Assembly: GCF_015277775.1 (NCBI RefSeq)
Contig: NZ_CP063849.1
Location: 8,199,501-8,263,500, forward strand
Length of the DNA stretch: 64,000 bases
DNA from: Paludibaculum fermentans
GTDB lineage: Bacteria; Acidobacteriota; Terriglobia; Bryobacterales; Bryobacteraceae
Direction: 5' to 3'
A program made the translations under genes and the position numbers. The notes beneath the pieces are model-generated. The model was not told the DNA's origin. It was given only the letters and a program-made list of their open reading frames with translations, and made no database searches. Positions 1-8,186 of the stretch are shown in pieces (the first letter of the stretch is position 1; each line of letters begins with the position of its first letter).

Positions 1-113
1 CCACCATCGACCTGAACCGCCGCTATCTCGATCCCTGGCTGGGCGACATGAAAGCGCGCTATTTCCGCGAGTTGCGCGGCGATGTGACCGTCGATCCCGT
101 GGGCCGCAAGTAG
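1..113 (+). CDS. 3' end of an unidentified protein, possibly carbon-nitrogen hydrolase (partial)
   Basis: An open frame enters the window at base 3 and stops at TAG 111-113, giving the last 36 residues of a protein that ends in DVTVDPVGRK. The visible stretch contains NRRYLDPWLGDM and ARYFRELRGD, which resembles the C-terminal tail of carbon-nitrogen (nitrilase-type) hydrolases of related Acidobacteria. No catalytic residue lies in this part, so the family name is only a guess. The next gene begins 26 bases downstream on the same strand. Confidence 0.4.
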   Translation, partial: TIDLNRRYLDPWLGDMKARYFRELRGDVTVDPVGRK

Positions 114-139
114 CGCGCCCGCGCCGTGCTGTATGCTCG

Positions 140-1483
140 GTGAAGCGAGCACTTATGTACGATCCCTCACAGACCAACCGGCGAGCCTTCCTGCGCCAGG
201 CCGCTGCCGGCTTAACGGCTCCATTTTTCATCCCTAACCTCCTTTCCGCTCCGCGCGACGGCCTCCGCCTGGCCAGTTTCGGAGCGGCCAACATGGCTTT
301 CGCCACTCTGGATGGCATAGCCACGCACCCCAAGGTCAAACTCGTCTGTGTTGCCGAGGTGGATTCCGCCCTTCTGGGCGGCGTGAAGAAGAAGTATCCC
401 GATGCCAAGGTCTATGTGGACTGGCGCGAGATGCTCGACAAAGAGCACAAGAACCTGGACGCCGTCTGCGTCGGCACGCCCGACCACATGCATGCGCCCA
501 TGGCCGTCAGCTCCATGCAGCACGGCTTGCATGTCTACGGGCAGAAGCCGCTGGCCCACGACCTCTATGAAGTCCGCAAGATGACCGAAATGGCGCGCAA
601 GAAGAAACTGGTGACCCAAATGGGCATCCAGATTCACTCCGCCACCGAATACAAAACGGCCGTGCAACTGATCCAGGGCGGCACCATCGGCAAGGTCAAG
701 GAAGTCTACGCCTGGAGCGGCAAGAAGTGGGGCGATCCCGAGCCCCGGCCCGACCGCACCGATCAGGTTCCATCCACGCTGAATTGGGATCAGTGGCTCG
801 GCGTGTCGGCCGAACGCCCCTATCTGAAGGGCTACTACCATCCCGGCGAGTGGCGCAAACGCATCGATTTCGGCACCGCCACCTTCGGCGACATGGGCTG
901 CCATATCTACGACCCCATCTTCTCGGCCCTGCAACTGACGTCGCCCATCTCCGTCCGGTCGGAAGGCGCGGCGCCCAACGCCCACAACTGGTCCGTCAAC
1001 GCGGTCATCCACTACGTCTTCCCGGGGACCCGCTTTACCAGCGACAAGACCGTCAACGTGACGTGGTACGACGGCGACGAACGTCCTCCGCGGGAGATTC
1101 AGGCCATGGTCGGCGGCCAGCGGCTGCCCGGCACCGGCTGTATCTTCATCGGGACCAACGGCGTGATGCTGCTGCCGCACATCAAGATGCCTCTGCTGTT
1201 CCCGCAGGCTCAGTTCAAAGACTTCCAGATGACCAAGGTCGAGGGCGTGGATCACTACCACGAGTGGGTGGACGCGATCCTCGGCAAGGGCAGCACCTCG
1301 ACGCCCTTCAGTTACTCCGGACCTCTCACCGAAGCGGTCCTGCTCGGTCCCCTGGCCACGTTCTTCCCCAAGACGACGCTGGAGTGGAATGCGAAGAAGC
1401 TGAAGTTCAAGAACTCCCCCGAGGCGAATGGCCATGTGCGGCGGGCCTATCGCGCGGGTTGGAAAGTGAAGGGCCTCAGCTAA
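140..1483 (+). CDS. Tat-exported Gfo/Idh/MocA family oxidoreductase
   Basis: A 447-residue NAD(P)-dependent oxidoreductase-type protein of the Gfo/Idh/MocA family. The N-terminus carries a twin-arginine signal (NRRAFLRQAAAG, residues 13-24) followed by a hydrophobic stretch, so it is probably exported folded with its cofactor. The Rossmann part follows (residues about 42-160); its glycine motif is weak (SFGAAN instead of GxGxxG). The usual catalytic EKP motif reads QKP at residues 135-137. The C-terminal half is the GFO_IDH_MocA_C-like beta sheet domain. Such exported sugar or inositol dehydrogenase-like proteins are numerous in Acidobacteria and Planctomycetes; the substrate cannot be told. 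The start is GTG at 140 or ATG at 155 (MYDPSQTNRRAF); both leave the Tat motif intact. Confidence 0.9.
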   Translation: MKRALMYDPSQTNRRAFLRQAAAGLTAPFFIPNLLSAPRDGLRLASFGAANMAFATLDGIATHPKVKLVCVAEVDSALLGGVKKKYPDAKVYVDWREMLDKEHKNLDAVCVGTPDHMHAPMAVSSMQHGLHVYGQKPLAHDLYEVRKMTEMARKKKLVTQMGIQIHSATEYKTAVQLIQGGTIGKVKEVYAWSGKKWGDPEPRPDRTDQVPSTLNWDQWLGVSAERPYLKGYYHPGEWRKRIDFGTATFGDMGCHIYDPIFSALQLTSPISVRSEGAAPNAHNWSVNAVIHYVFPGTRFTSDKTVNVTWYDGDERPPREIQAMVGGQRLPGTGCIFIGTNGVMLLPHIKMPLLFPQAQFKDFQMTKVEGVDHYHEWVDAILGKGSTSTPFSYSGPLTEAVLLGPLATFFPKTTLEWNAKKLKFKNSPEANGHVRRAYRAGWKVKGLS

Positions 1484-2229
1484 ACGCCCGGAGCTCGGGC
1501 AATCAGGCCAGCGGCTTCCCGCCCGTCCAAAGTGAGGTCGGGCGGGAGGTCAGCGGGTTGGAACATCCAGGAGCGCTCCACGATCAGGCCGGAATTCGTG
1601 GCCGCGCGCGCCAGAATCTGATCGTCCAGCAGGTGGACCGCGGGTGGCATCTGGCCCAGTTTACGGTGCTGGGAGTAGACGCTCACCTTGGGAATCCAGC
1701 CCGGCCACCTTACCCCCTCCTGCAGCCGCCTCTCATACTCCGTCCGGAACAATTGGAACGGCGCCAGGTAGGGCGTCACGACTTGAGCGAAAAGCCGGCC
1801 GCCTGGTTTCAGCCAGCGGGCAATGGCCCGCAGGCCGCGCTCCAGTTCGCGCCCACTCAGAAAATGCAGGACGTTGCAGGCATGCACGGCGCTCAGGCTT
1901 TGATCCGGGAAGTGGATGACGCGGGGAAAGTGGCCCGCCCGCAGGGTTAACCGGTGCCGGTCTTCCGGCCGGGCTGACGCTTCCGCTTCGTCGAGATGAC
2001 GCTGGTCCAGATCGTTCAGGATCACCCACGCGCCGGCCTGCAACGCCGCGAGACCCACCAGTCCGTACGCCGCGCCCAGGTCCAGCACCGGCGCGTCCGC
2101 CCCGCCGATCGAACCGCTGCGGCACTCCTCCACAAACAGGGCGCTCACATTGTGCACTTCGATCGCCGCCCAGCCCATTCGATTGCGGGTGAGCAGGCGG
2201 CGCCGGACCGGTTTGGGCTTCGCTTCCAT
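1480..2229 (-). CDS. class I SAM-dependent methyltransferase
   Basis: A 249-residue protein with the class I methyltransferase layout: motif I VLDLGAAYG (about residues 48-56), an acidic motif II end (ILNDLD), and the post-motif region VHACNVLHFL and LKPGGRLFAQV. These parts bind S-adenosylmethionine; the acceptor substrate is not recognisable. The gene converges on the upstream oxidoreductase with a four-base overlap of stop codons. It lies 9 bases downstream of murI on the same strand, so the two may be cotranscribed. Confidence 0.85.
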   Translation of the reverse strand: MEAKPKPVRRRLLTRNRMGWAAIEVHNVSALFVEECRSGSIGGADAPVLDLGAAYGLVGLAALQAGAWVILNDLDQRHLDEAEASARPEDRHRLTLRAGHFPRVIHFPDQSLSAVHACNVLHFLSGRELERGLRAIARWLKPGGRLFAQVVTPYLAPFQLFRTEYERRLQEGVRWPGWIPKVSVYSQHRKLGQMPPAVHLLDDQILARAATNSGLIVERSWMFQPADLPPDLTLDGREAAGLIARAPGV

Positions 2230-2238
2230 GTGGATCTG

Positions 2239-3132
2239 TCAGGGCCTGACGGGCAGCGGTTCCGCCTCGGCCAGGGTCTCCACGTGGATCGGTCGGACTT
2301 CACCGTCCACCCCGCCAATCGTCTGCGCCGTGTGCTGGTACGCGATCACGTCGCCCGTGACCAAATGCAGGATCCCCCCGATGCCCGGCAGTTCCGGATC
2401 CTCGATATCCCCGATCGCCGCGGCGACCGTGGCGGCCACCGCCTGTGCGCTGGAGATCACATTTACCGACGGGCCCAGCGTTTGCTCAATGATCGGCCGC
2501 AGCACCGGGTAGTGGGTACAGCCGAGGATGAGCGTATCGATCTCCGGCCGGTCGGCGAAGTAGTGGCGCGTGAGCAGCGCGGCTTCCTCGGAATCGGACA
2601 GGTTCTCTTCCACCAGGTGGACGAACATGGGGCAGGCGCGGGCCCACACGCGCAGCCCCAGTGCTTCCAGACGGCGCTGGTACGCTCCGCTGGCGATCGC
2701 GCCGCGCGTCCCGATCACGCCCACCGAGCCCGTCTTCGAAGCCTCAAACGCCGCGCGGACACCGGGCTCGATCACGCCCCACACGGGTACCGGCAGCTCC
2801 TCGGCCAACGCCGGCAGCGCCGCGGCAGTGGCAGTATTGCAGGCGACGACGATGGCCTCGACATTCTGGGCCAGCAGGAAGGCCGCGATCTCGCGGGCGA
2901 ATCCAGCGACCATGGAGCTCGGCTTGCGGCCATAAGGCACGCGAGCGGTATCGCCGACATAGAGAAAGTCGGCCTGCGGCATCGTCCGGCGCATGGCCTT
3001 CAGCACGGTGAGGCCGCCGACCCCGGAGTCGAAAACGCCGATCCGGCGGCGGACGCCGGGCCGGTGGGCGGGAGGAACAGGCGCGAAGCGAGGGAGTTGC
3101 ATGAAGCAGTGGCCGGAGGCGTCGGAACGCAA
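2239..3132 (-). CDS. murI: glutamate racemase
   Basis: Converts L-glutamate to D-glutamate for peptidoglycan precursors in the cytoplasm. The two catalytic cysteines are visible in their conserved settings, VACNTATA (Cys98) and LGCTHYP (Cys205), together with the N-terminal IGVFDSGVGGLTV and the VGDTARVPYG segment. The length of 297 residues is slightly above the usual 265-285 because of about 29 residues before IGVFDSG. Translation may begin at the internal Met11 (base 3102) instead of base 3132. The methyltransferase follows closely on the same strand. Confidence 0.96.
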   Translation of the reverse strand: MRSDASGHCFMQLPRFAPVPPAHRPGVRRRIGVFDSGVGGLTVLKAMRRTMPQADFLYVGDTARVPYGRKPSSMVAGFAREIAAFLLAQNVEAIVVACNTATAAALPALAEELPVPVWGVIEPGVRAAFEASKTGSVGVIGTRGAIASGAYQRRLEALGLRVWARACPMFVHLVEENLSDSEEAALLTRHYFADRPEIDTLILGCTHYPVLRPIIEQTLGPSVNVISSAQAVAATVAAAIGDIEDPELPGIGGILHLVTGDVIAYQHTAQTIGGVDGEVRPIHVETLAEAEPLPVRP

Positions 3133-3223
3133 CCGGCTACTACCAGTTTAGGCGAGCGGCTCCGGGCCGGTCCTGGGCGGGGCAAAATTGCGCCGGCAGG
3201 GCGAAACAACGTAAATTGGAGGA

Positions 3224-3313
3224 GGAGGAATGGCCGAGTGGTTGAAGGCGGCGGTCTTGAAAACCGTTAGCGGGGTGACTCGCTCGGGGGTTCGAATCCC
3301 TCTTCCTCCGCCA
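3224..3313 (+). tRNA. tRNA-Ser (anticodon TGA)
   Basis: The acceptor stem GGAGGAA pairs with TTCCTCC, followed by discriminator G and an encoded CCA (3311-3313). The anticodon arm is GCGGT-CTTGAAA-ACCGT, placing TGA at positions 34-36. A long variable arm (about GCGGGGTGACTCGC) and the GGTTCGAATCC T arm fit a class II serine tRNA. A possible promoter, TTGCGC (3188-3193), 17-base spacer, GTAAAT (3211-3216), ends just upstream of the mature 5' end. Confidence 0.97.
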
Positions 3314-3465
3314 GTATTTCCAGTTGATTCCGCGTGGGCGTCCTGACGAATCACTTCGCCTGGTAACGACGCCCACTCGCAACCCTCCCGGCTGACGCTC
3401 CCGATCGATTGCACTTTCCGTCTACGCGGCTCGCCAAGCAGCTCTCCAGGTCGTTCGTTCGACCT

Positions 3466-4272
3466 TCAATGCTCTCTCGACTTGGGCACCACCAAGCTCG
3501 CGTCAGGAGTGACCTGCCTTTGAGCGACGAAAACCTGCCTCATCCGGTCAAACTCAACCTGCTCGTGAATAGCGCAATCGCAGCCGTGTCCAGGCTTCCA
3601 GGTATAATCCCATTTGCCAGGGCGAACGGGTTGAGCGTGGAAGATCTTGGGAGCCCACCAGGCGAGTTCGGGCTTCTTGCCTTCTTCGATGATCTCCACC
3701 TGATACTGAGCCGCCTGATCTCTCCTGCTGCTGTATCCGAACACGCTGGTTCCTGTGATGCCGCATGCCATAAAACTCGCCAGCACGAACTGTCCCGCGA
3801 CACCCTCTCCCGTCAAGTCCCTCAGGCTCAGGATGAGCGGCGCTCCTTCCCCCTGGCGGTCAACGCGAGGAACCTCATATGCGACTTTCGAGACGAGGAA
3901 GGGGATGGCAAATGCATCACCTGATTCACCGTCGGTCATCAGTAGATCCTGCACTTCAATGGTGTTAATCAGGGACTTGCGCCCTGCATCCAACAGGCTC
4001 AGCCTGGTTGGTCCATACCAGTGGTCTCCGTACACATCATCGATACAGGTCAAGTCTTCCCTGTCTCTTCTAATCTTCGTCGGGTGCAACATCCACAAGA
4101 CGAGGCTTCTTGGCTGTCCTTTGCTCGTCTTCACGTCGGCGGTCTCGATGATTCGGGCCTCGGGCGGCAGGAGTCGCTGAATCCACTTCGCCTGCGCCGA
4201 AGGTTGAGCATGTATGCAGGCTGAAAAGACAAACCATGCCAACATGCCCAACGGCCCGCGGAGTCTGATCAT
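3466..4272 (-). CDS. secreted hypothetical protein
   Basis: A 268-residue protein with a clear signal peptide (hydrophobic GMLAWFVFSACIHA, cleavage near residue 23). I do not recognise the mature domain. It has two close cysteines in GHGCDCAIHEQVEF near the C-terminus and an aromatic-rich middle. The ATG at 4272 follows a perfect TATAAT on the same strand (4279-4284) by only six bases, so the message may be leaderless. It is the first of several unrelated small genes on this strand. Confidence 0.75.
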   Translation of the reverse strand: MIRLRGPLGMLAWFVFSACIHAQPSAQAKWIQRLLPPEARIIETADVKTSKGQPRSLVLWMLHPTKIRRDREDLTCIDDVYGDHWYGPTRLSLLDAGRKSLINTIEVQDLLMTDGESGDAFAIPFLVSKVAYEVPRVDRQGEGAPLILSLRDLTGEGVAGQFVLASFMACGITGTSVFGYSSRRDQAAQYQVEIIEEGKKPELAWWAPKIFHAQPVRPGKWDYTWKPGHGCDCAIHEQVEFDRMRQVFVAQRQVTPDASLVVPKSREH

Positions 4273-4278
4273 ATCGTG

Positions 4279-4284
4279 ATTATA
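4279..4284 (-). promoter_or_regulatory. -10 box (TATAAT) for a possibly leaderless gene
   Basis: Read on the minus strand, TATAAT ends six bases before the ATG at 4272, so transcription would start at or next to the start codon. A -35 is poor: TTGGGG at 4301-4306 with a 16-base spacer is the best candidate. No Shine-Dalgarno sequence fits between the -10 box and the ATG. Confidence 0.45.
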
Positions 4285-4462
4285 TTGATGAAATGAGAGG
4301 CCCCAACGTCAACCGGCCCATCTATAGGCCCGACACCGTTTGCTTTCAATGACGGTTCTGAGGCCTTGGAACTGTCCGCTCTCATTGAAGACAGGAGGCA
4401 ACGCCCGAGCGTGCGCCCCTGCCAGCCAGGCACATCTCCCGCCTCCGCCCTATCGAACGCGG

Positions 4463-4933
4463 TCAGAAAATGATGGGGTTTCCAGTCGCCACGCTTGCTT
4501 CGGCAAGTTCGATCAGGTCGACCGCAAACTCCTTCACGCAAGGGTCGGATGCGCTTTCGAGCAACAGCCGAATTTCTTTCGCCAATATTGCGGCGTCTCC
4601 AGGCGAAATTGAATCACCACAGTGCGTTCCGGAGTAGACCACTCTCTCCCGAAGGAGGGGGAAATAAGTGGGGGGCAGTAGCTCGATGTACGCCCTGACG
4701 TGCGCGATAGAACTGACATTTCCGAGACGCTTCGACACAATGTAACCATCCACGTGCGGACAGGCAGCTTTGCACCACTGGTCGTGCATCGCCCACTGCG
4801 ATTCGCTGATGCCTTGCTCCGACGCCAGGTGCGGTTCACCGTCTTCGTCAAATCGCAAGAGTTCGGGGAGAGGATGACACGCTGCGCGGCCCTCTTGTAT
4901 GCAATTACATCGAACACAAGCGTCCAAGCCCAT
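4463..4933 (-). CDS. conserved hypothetical protein (MGLDACVRCNC family)
   Basis: A 156-residue protein starting at ATG 4933 (MGLDACVRCNCIQEG). The N-terminal CVRCNC cysteines and the later CHPLP and WCKAACPH cysteines could bind a metal, but I cannot assign a function. Proteins beginning MGLDxxVxCxC are a recurring uncharacterised family, often found as immunity-like or accessory genes. The ATG overlaps the TAA stop of the upstream gene (TAATG), which points to translational coupling. A longer reading from 5029 would overlap the upstream gene heavily and is less likely. Confidence 0.7.
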   Translation of the reverse strand: MGLDACVRCNCIQEGRAACHPLPELLRFDEDGEPHLASEQGISESQWAMHDQWCKAACPHVDGYIVSKRLGNVSSIAHVRAYIELLPPTYFPLLRERVVYSGTHCGDSISPGDAAILAKEIRLLLESASDPCVKEFAVDLIELAEASVATGNPIIF

Positions 4934-5451
4934 TACAGAATAACGCCGTCCTTCGCCGAGAGTAGAATTGTCTTCCTGGCTCCTCCCAGCTCTTCCTCCA
5001 CTTCGATGGTCAAAAGACCTTTTGCACACTGAGTCAGTTGGGCATCATAGCCACCAAGATCGCTTTGGGTCCAGATCTGGCGCCTGTCCTTCCCGAAAGC
5101 AAGAATACTCGTCGAGGTGGCAACGAAGCGCATCCCGTGTTCCTCCTCCAGAATAATGTCGTCAACTAGATTTTGCGAATCGAGAGTAACATAGCTGTCC
5201 GGACGGCCTGCGTCCACAAGGTAAAAGCTATCCATTGCGAGGACGGCAATAGAACCGGCTTCCGGCCAAAGCGCGACCTTTGCGCTCCAGTCCTGTAAAC
5301 CCTGGAAGTTGCCCACCCATGAACTTCCATCGGCTTTCCAGAATCGCACGACCAAGCCCTCGGCCAAAGGTGATGGGTGCCTGGGATGGAAGTGGCAGGG
5401 AATTGGGCCGTCCCCCGGCAGTCCCTTCAAGACTTCCCAACGAACGGCCAT
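4933..5451 (-). CDS. hypothetical protein, upstream partner of the coupled pair
   Basis: A 172-residue cytoplasmic protein starting at ATG 5451 (MAVRWEVLKGLPG). No domain is recognised. Repeated short beta-rich segments such as VVRFWKADGSSWVGNF and GSIAVLAMDSFYLVDAG suggest a small beta-propeller or immunity-type fold, as an inference only. Its stop overlaps the start of the next gene by one base, so both are probably made together. An upstream ATG at 5490 exists, but the extra 13 residues look non-coding. Confidence 0.65.
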   Translation of the reverse strand: MAVRWEVLKGLPGDGPIPCHFHPRHPSPLAEGLVVRFWKADGSSWVGNFQGLQDWSAKVALWPEAGSIAVLAMDSFYLVDAGRPDSYVTLDSQNLVDDIILEEEHGMRFVATSTSILAFGKDRRQIWTQSDLGGYDAQLTQCAKGLLTIEVEEELGGARKTILLSAKDGVIL

Positions 5452-5573
5452 GCTCGTGCTGCTTTCGTTCACTCGAGTTGAGCATAGCAACCGTTCTCAT
5501 TGCGATGAAGTGCCGGGCAGGTTTTACAGACTGCGCCGTAGAACCTGGCGGCGCGACGCTCGGTACGCGGAGT

Positions 5574-6239
5574 ATGATGACGGACGTGATCGGATCCCAC
5601 ACGATCGCCGCCCTTTGCTTCGCCTTGCTGCCGGTCGCCTCCCTCGCCCAGTCCACACCCAGTAGTCCGGCTCGCCCCATTCCTGACACGACCAACAACA
5701 ACGTGAAGCCCCTCACGGTCTGCGAAGCCCTGGCCAATTGGAAGCAGCTCATCGGCAAGCCCGTCGCCATCGTGGGCCGCATCGATTGTGGAGCCAGTCT
5801 CATCGACCACAATTGTTTCCTGGTGGAAGATCGATGCGACCGGCCTGTATCCTCTGAAGGCGGCGTTTGGCCGAACCAGGTGTACATCATGAATGCCTGG
5901 GAGGAGGGGATGCTCAAGCCGCCTTCCTCATGGCCAAAGTTCGACGAGGCTGTACTCGCGCAGAAGTTGTCGCTGATCGGCGGGAGTACTACCCTCGGCA
6001 TGCACAGATCACCACGCTTCAAAACGGATGGCAGCGGACTCAAGTACGCCGGATCTGTCGAGGTGAAGGACGAATGGGGCATTGCCTACGGCACTTTCTT
6101 CACCGCAACCCGCTTGCGAAAGCCTGGATGCGATGAGGAAGTCGGATGCGGCGGTTTTATTGGAGCGCCAGCGGCCCTCATCACCCTGCCGCGGGGTCTA
6201 CTCCCGATCACACGCGACGGAAAGGTAGCCGGGAAATGA
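5574..6239 (+). CDS. secreted hypothetical protein
   Basis: A 221-residue protein beginning MMTDVIGSHTIAALC at ATG 5574 (a second ATG follows at 5577). The hydrophobic IAALCFALLPVASLAQ is a signal peptide. The mature part starts with a Thr/Pro-rich linker, then a compact domain with CEALANWKQLIGKPVAIVGRI that resembles OB-fold-like secreted proteins of unknown role. Several paired cysteines (CGASLIDHNC, DRC, GCDEEVGCGG) suggest disulfides. It is divergent from the coupled pair upstream. Function unknown. Confidence 0.75.
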   Translation: MMTDVIGSHTIAALCFALLPVASLAQSTPSSPARPIPDTTNNNVKPLTVCEALANWKQLIGKPVAIVGRIDCGASLIDHNCFLVEDRCDRPVSSEGGVWPNQVYIMNAWEEGMLKPPSSWPKFDEAVLAQKLSLIGGSTTLGMHRSPRFKTDGSGLKYAGSVEVKDEWGIAYGTFFTATRLRKPGCDEEVGCGGFIGAPAALITLPRGLLPITRDGKVAGK

Positions 6240-6491
6240 TCGCCGCCGAAGCGGACCTGCTGTGTAGGTTCTGGGTTCGTTACTACCGCTGAGACTGGCC
6301 GTCCCGCGCGCAGTTCCGCTCCGATCCCCGTTACAATGACGATGAATCCCGGCCATCGTGACGGGAGTCCCGTACCGAAACCATGCAGGCAGCAAAGCTT
6401 CTATGACGCACCACAGGCGAGGCGCTTGGACCGCCGTCAGACGCTCGTGGGGCATGCCGTTCGAGCCCTTTGCGCCCTGCCGCCAGCACCC

Positions 6492-6986
6492 GTGAAACAC
6501 GACGCGCCCGCCTTCCTGCAGTTCTGCCTCCGGCTCTACTCCCACGCCGGCATGCGCGAGGTCTGCCTCCACCTGCAGAACTCCGCCGGAGCCAACGTCA
6601 ACTGCCTCCTGCTGGCTGCCTGGGCCGCTCGCGCCGGCTACTCCATCGACTCCGCCCTTTGGGCCGACCTCCAGCAGCACACCGCCACCATTCGCGAAAC
6701 CGCCGTTCAGCCCATCCGCGCCCTGCGCAAGCAGATCAGCAAGGAGCCCCGGCTGAACGAAGACCTGCGCGGTCCCATCAAGCGCCTCCTGCTCTACGCC
6801 GAACTACGGGCCGAACAGGCCGAGGAACACGCCTTGCACAACCGCATGGCCGGCCTCGCTGCCCGCGCTCCGGCCGGCGAGGCGCTGTTCCGCCAGAACT
6901 TGGACGCCCTCGCCATCGACGCACCCCAGGTAGAGTCGTTCTACCACCTCACCCTCGAATCCGGCCTGCTGAACCCGCGCTCCTGA
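6492..6986 (+). CDS. TIGR02444/DUF2390 family protein
   Basis: A 164-residue helical protein. The segment APAFLQFCLRLYSHAG, then CLHLQNSAGANVNCLLL and AAWAARAG, matches the start of the DUF2390 family, whose members are about 150-180 residues and have no known role. The family pattern places the start at GTG 6492 (MKHDAPAF), not at the in-frame ATG at 6336, whose extra 52 residues show no similarity to the family. It converges on the radical SAM gene with a 9-base gap. Confidence 0.8.
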   Translation: MKHDAPAFLQFCLRLYSHAGMREVCLHLQNSAGANVNCLLLAAWAARAGYSIDSALWADLQQHTATIRETAVQPIRALRKQISKEPRLNEDLRGPIKRLLLYAELRAEQAEEHALHNRMAGLAARAPAGEALFRQNLDALAIDAPQVESFYHLTLESGLLNPRS

Positions 6987-6995
6987 CAGAATCCG

Positions 6996-8093
6996 TCAGG
7001 CCTTGCGCGCCAGTTCCATCTCGGCCAGGTGCGAATTCCAGTACCAGTCCAACTTCAGCCCCGTAGCCTCCACCAGCGGCGCAAAGCGCGGAGCGGCATA
7101 ATTCCCCGTGACAAACTGGGCCCCATGATTCGGCAGCGTATAGCCGCCCGGCACGGTGGAACAGTCCAGCGTGAACAGGCAGCCGCCGCCCTCAGCCATC
7201 CGCAGGCACAGGGCAAACTCCTCGCGGGTGCTCACAAAGGGGCGAACATCCGGGAAACGCACATTGTGCAGCGCGAGCAGCGCGAGAAACTCATCGTCCG
7301 TCGGAGCGTAGGAGAACTCCCGGAAAGTGGAGCCCGGAGCGGCCTTCAGCCGCGGCACGCCCAGGATGTTGCAGCCGCGCCCATAGGTGTCCCGCAGCCA
7401 TTGCTGATGCCGCAGCAGCATCGACCAGTCGCGCCGCCAGTCCGCCAGGCCGCTCAATACCCCGTACCCCACGCCTTCCAGCTCCGCCTGGATCATCCGG
7501 TCAAAACTGTCCAGCCGGTACCCGAAATCGGACTTGATGTGCGTCCCGGGATGCAGCTCAGCATACCGCACGGGATCGTAGGTCTCCTGCCAAACCACTG
7601 AAAACGTGAGGCCCACGTCCTTCAGCGCCCGGTACTCGTCGACGCTCATCGGCTCCGCGCTCAGGCCCACCGTGTGCCCTCCATGCCGCTCGACAATCCT
7701 CCGCGTCAACGCAATATGCCGCACGATGTCGGCGTGCGTCAGCAGGGGGTCGCTCGCATAGACCAGTTCCACCGCGCGCAGCCCCTCGGTCTCCACCAGG
7801 AACTCCACTTCCCGCGCCAGGTCGTCATCGGACAGCCGCACGCGCTTCAGGCCCGGATCGCTGCTGCCCGCCCGGTAGTTGCAGTAGGTGCACTTCTCCT
7901 TGCAGATGCTGGTGACATACAACGGCGAGACCGGGAAGACAGTGTTTCCAAACTGCGAAAACTTGGCCTGGCGGCTCTGGGCCAGCAGGGCCTCCAACTG
8001 CGCCGGGTCGGAGCCAAACCCAGCACTGTCCAGCGGTTTGTCGGGGGCTGAGGACACTGCCCCCCAGAAGGAATCGAACGCTTGGGAGAACAT
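6996..8093 (-). CDS. ThiH/HydG-like radical SAM protein
   Basis: A 365-residue radical SAM enzyme. CKEKCTYC (Cys64, Cys68, Cys71) is the CxxxCxxC site for the 4Fe-4S cluster that cleaves S-adenosylmethionine. The surrounding YVTSICKEKCTYCNYR and the later GLSAEPMSVDEYRALKDVG, VVWQETYDP and GVGYGVLSGLADWR are characteristic of the ThiH (2-iminoacetate synthase) and HydG branch. No thiG, thiS, thiF, hydE or hydF lies nearby, so thiazole synthesis is not supported by context. It is 93 bases downstream of an ABC exporter pair on the same strand. Confidence 0.87.
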   Translation of the reverse strand: MFSQAFDSFWGAVSSAPDKPLDSAGFGSDPAQLEALLAQSRQAKFSQFGNTVFPVSPLYVTSICKEKCTYCNYRAGSSDPGLKRVRLSDDDLAREVEFLVETEGLRAVELVYASDPLLTHADIVRHIALTRRIVERHGGHTVGLSAEPMSVDEYRALKDVGLTFSVVWQETYDPVRYAELHPGTHIKSDFGYRLDSFDRMIQAELEGVGYGVLSGLADWRRDWSMLLRHQQWLRDTYGRGCNILGVPRLKAAPGSTFREFSYAPTDDEFLALLALHNVRFPDVRPFVSTREEFALCLRMAEGGGCLFTLDCSTVPGGYTLPNHGAQFVTGNYAAPRFAPLVEATGLKLDWYWNSHLAEMELARKA

Positions 8094-8186
8094 AGGAATC
8101 GGTTACGTACCTGCTTCCAGGCTAACGGATTCCGGCCTCCCCGTGCTGATTCCGGACCCGCTCCCTCCGCAGGTCCGCCGCTCGCC

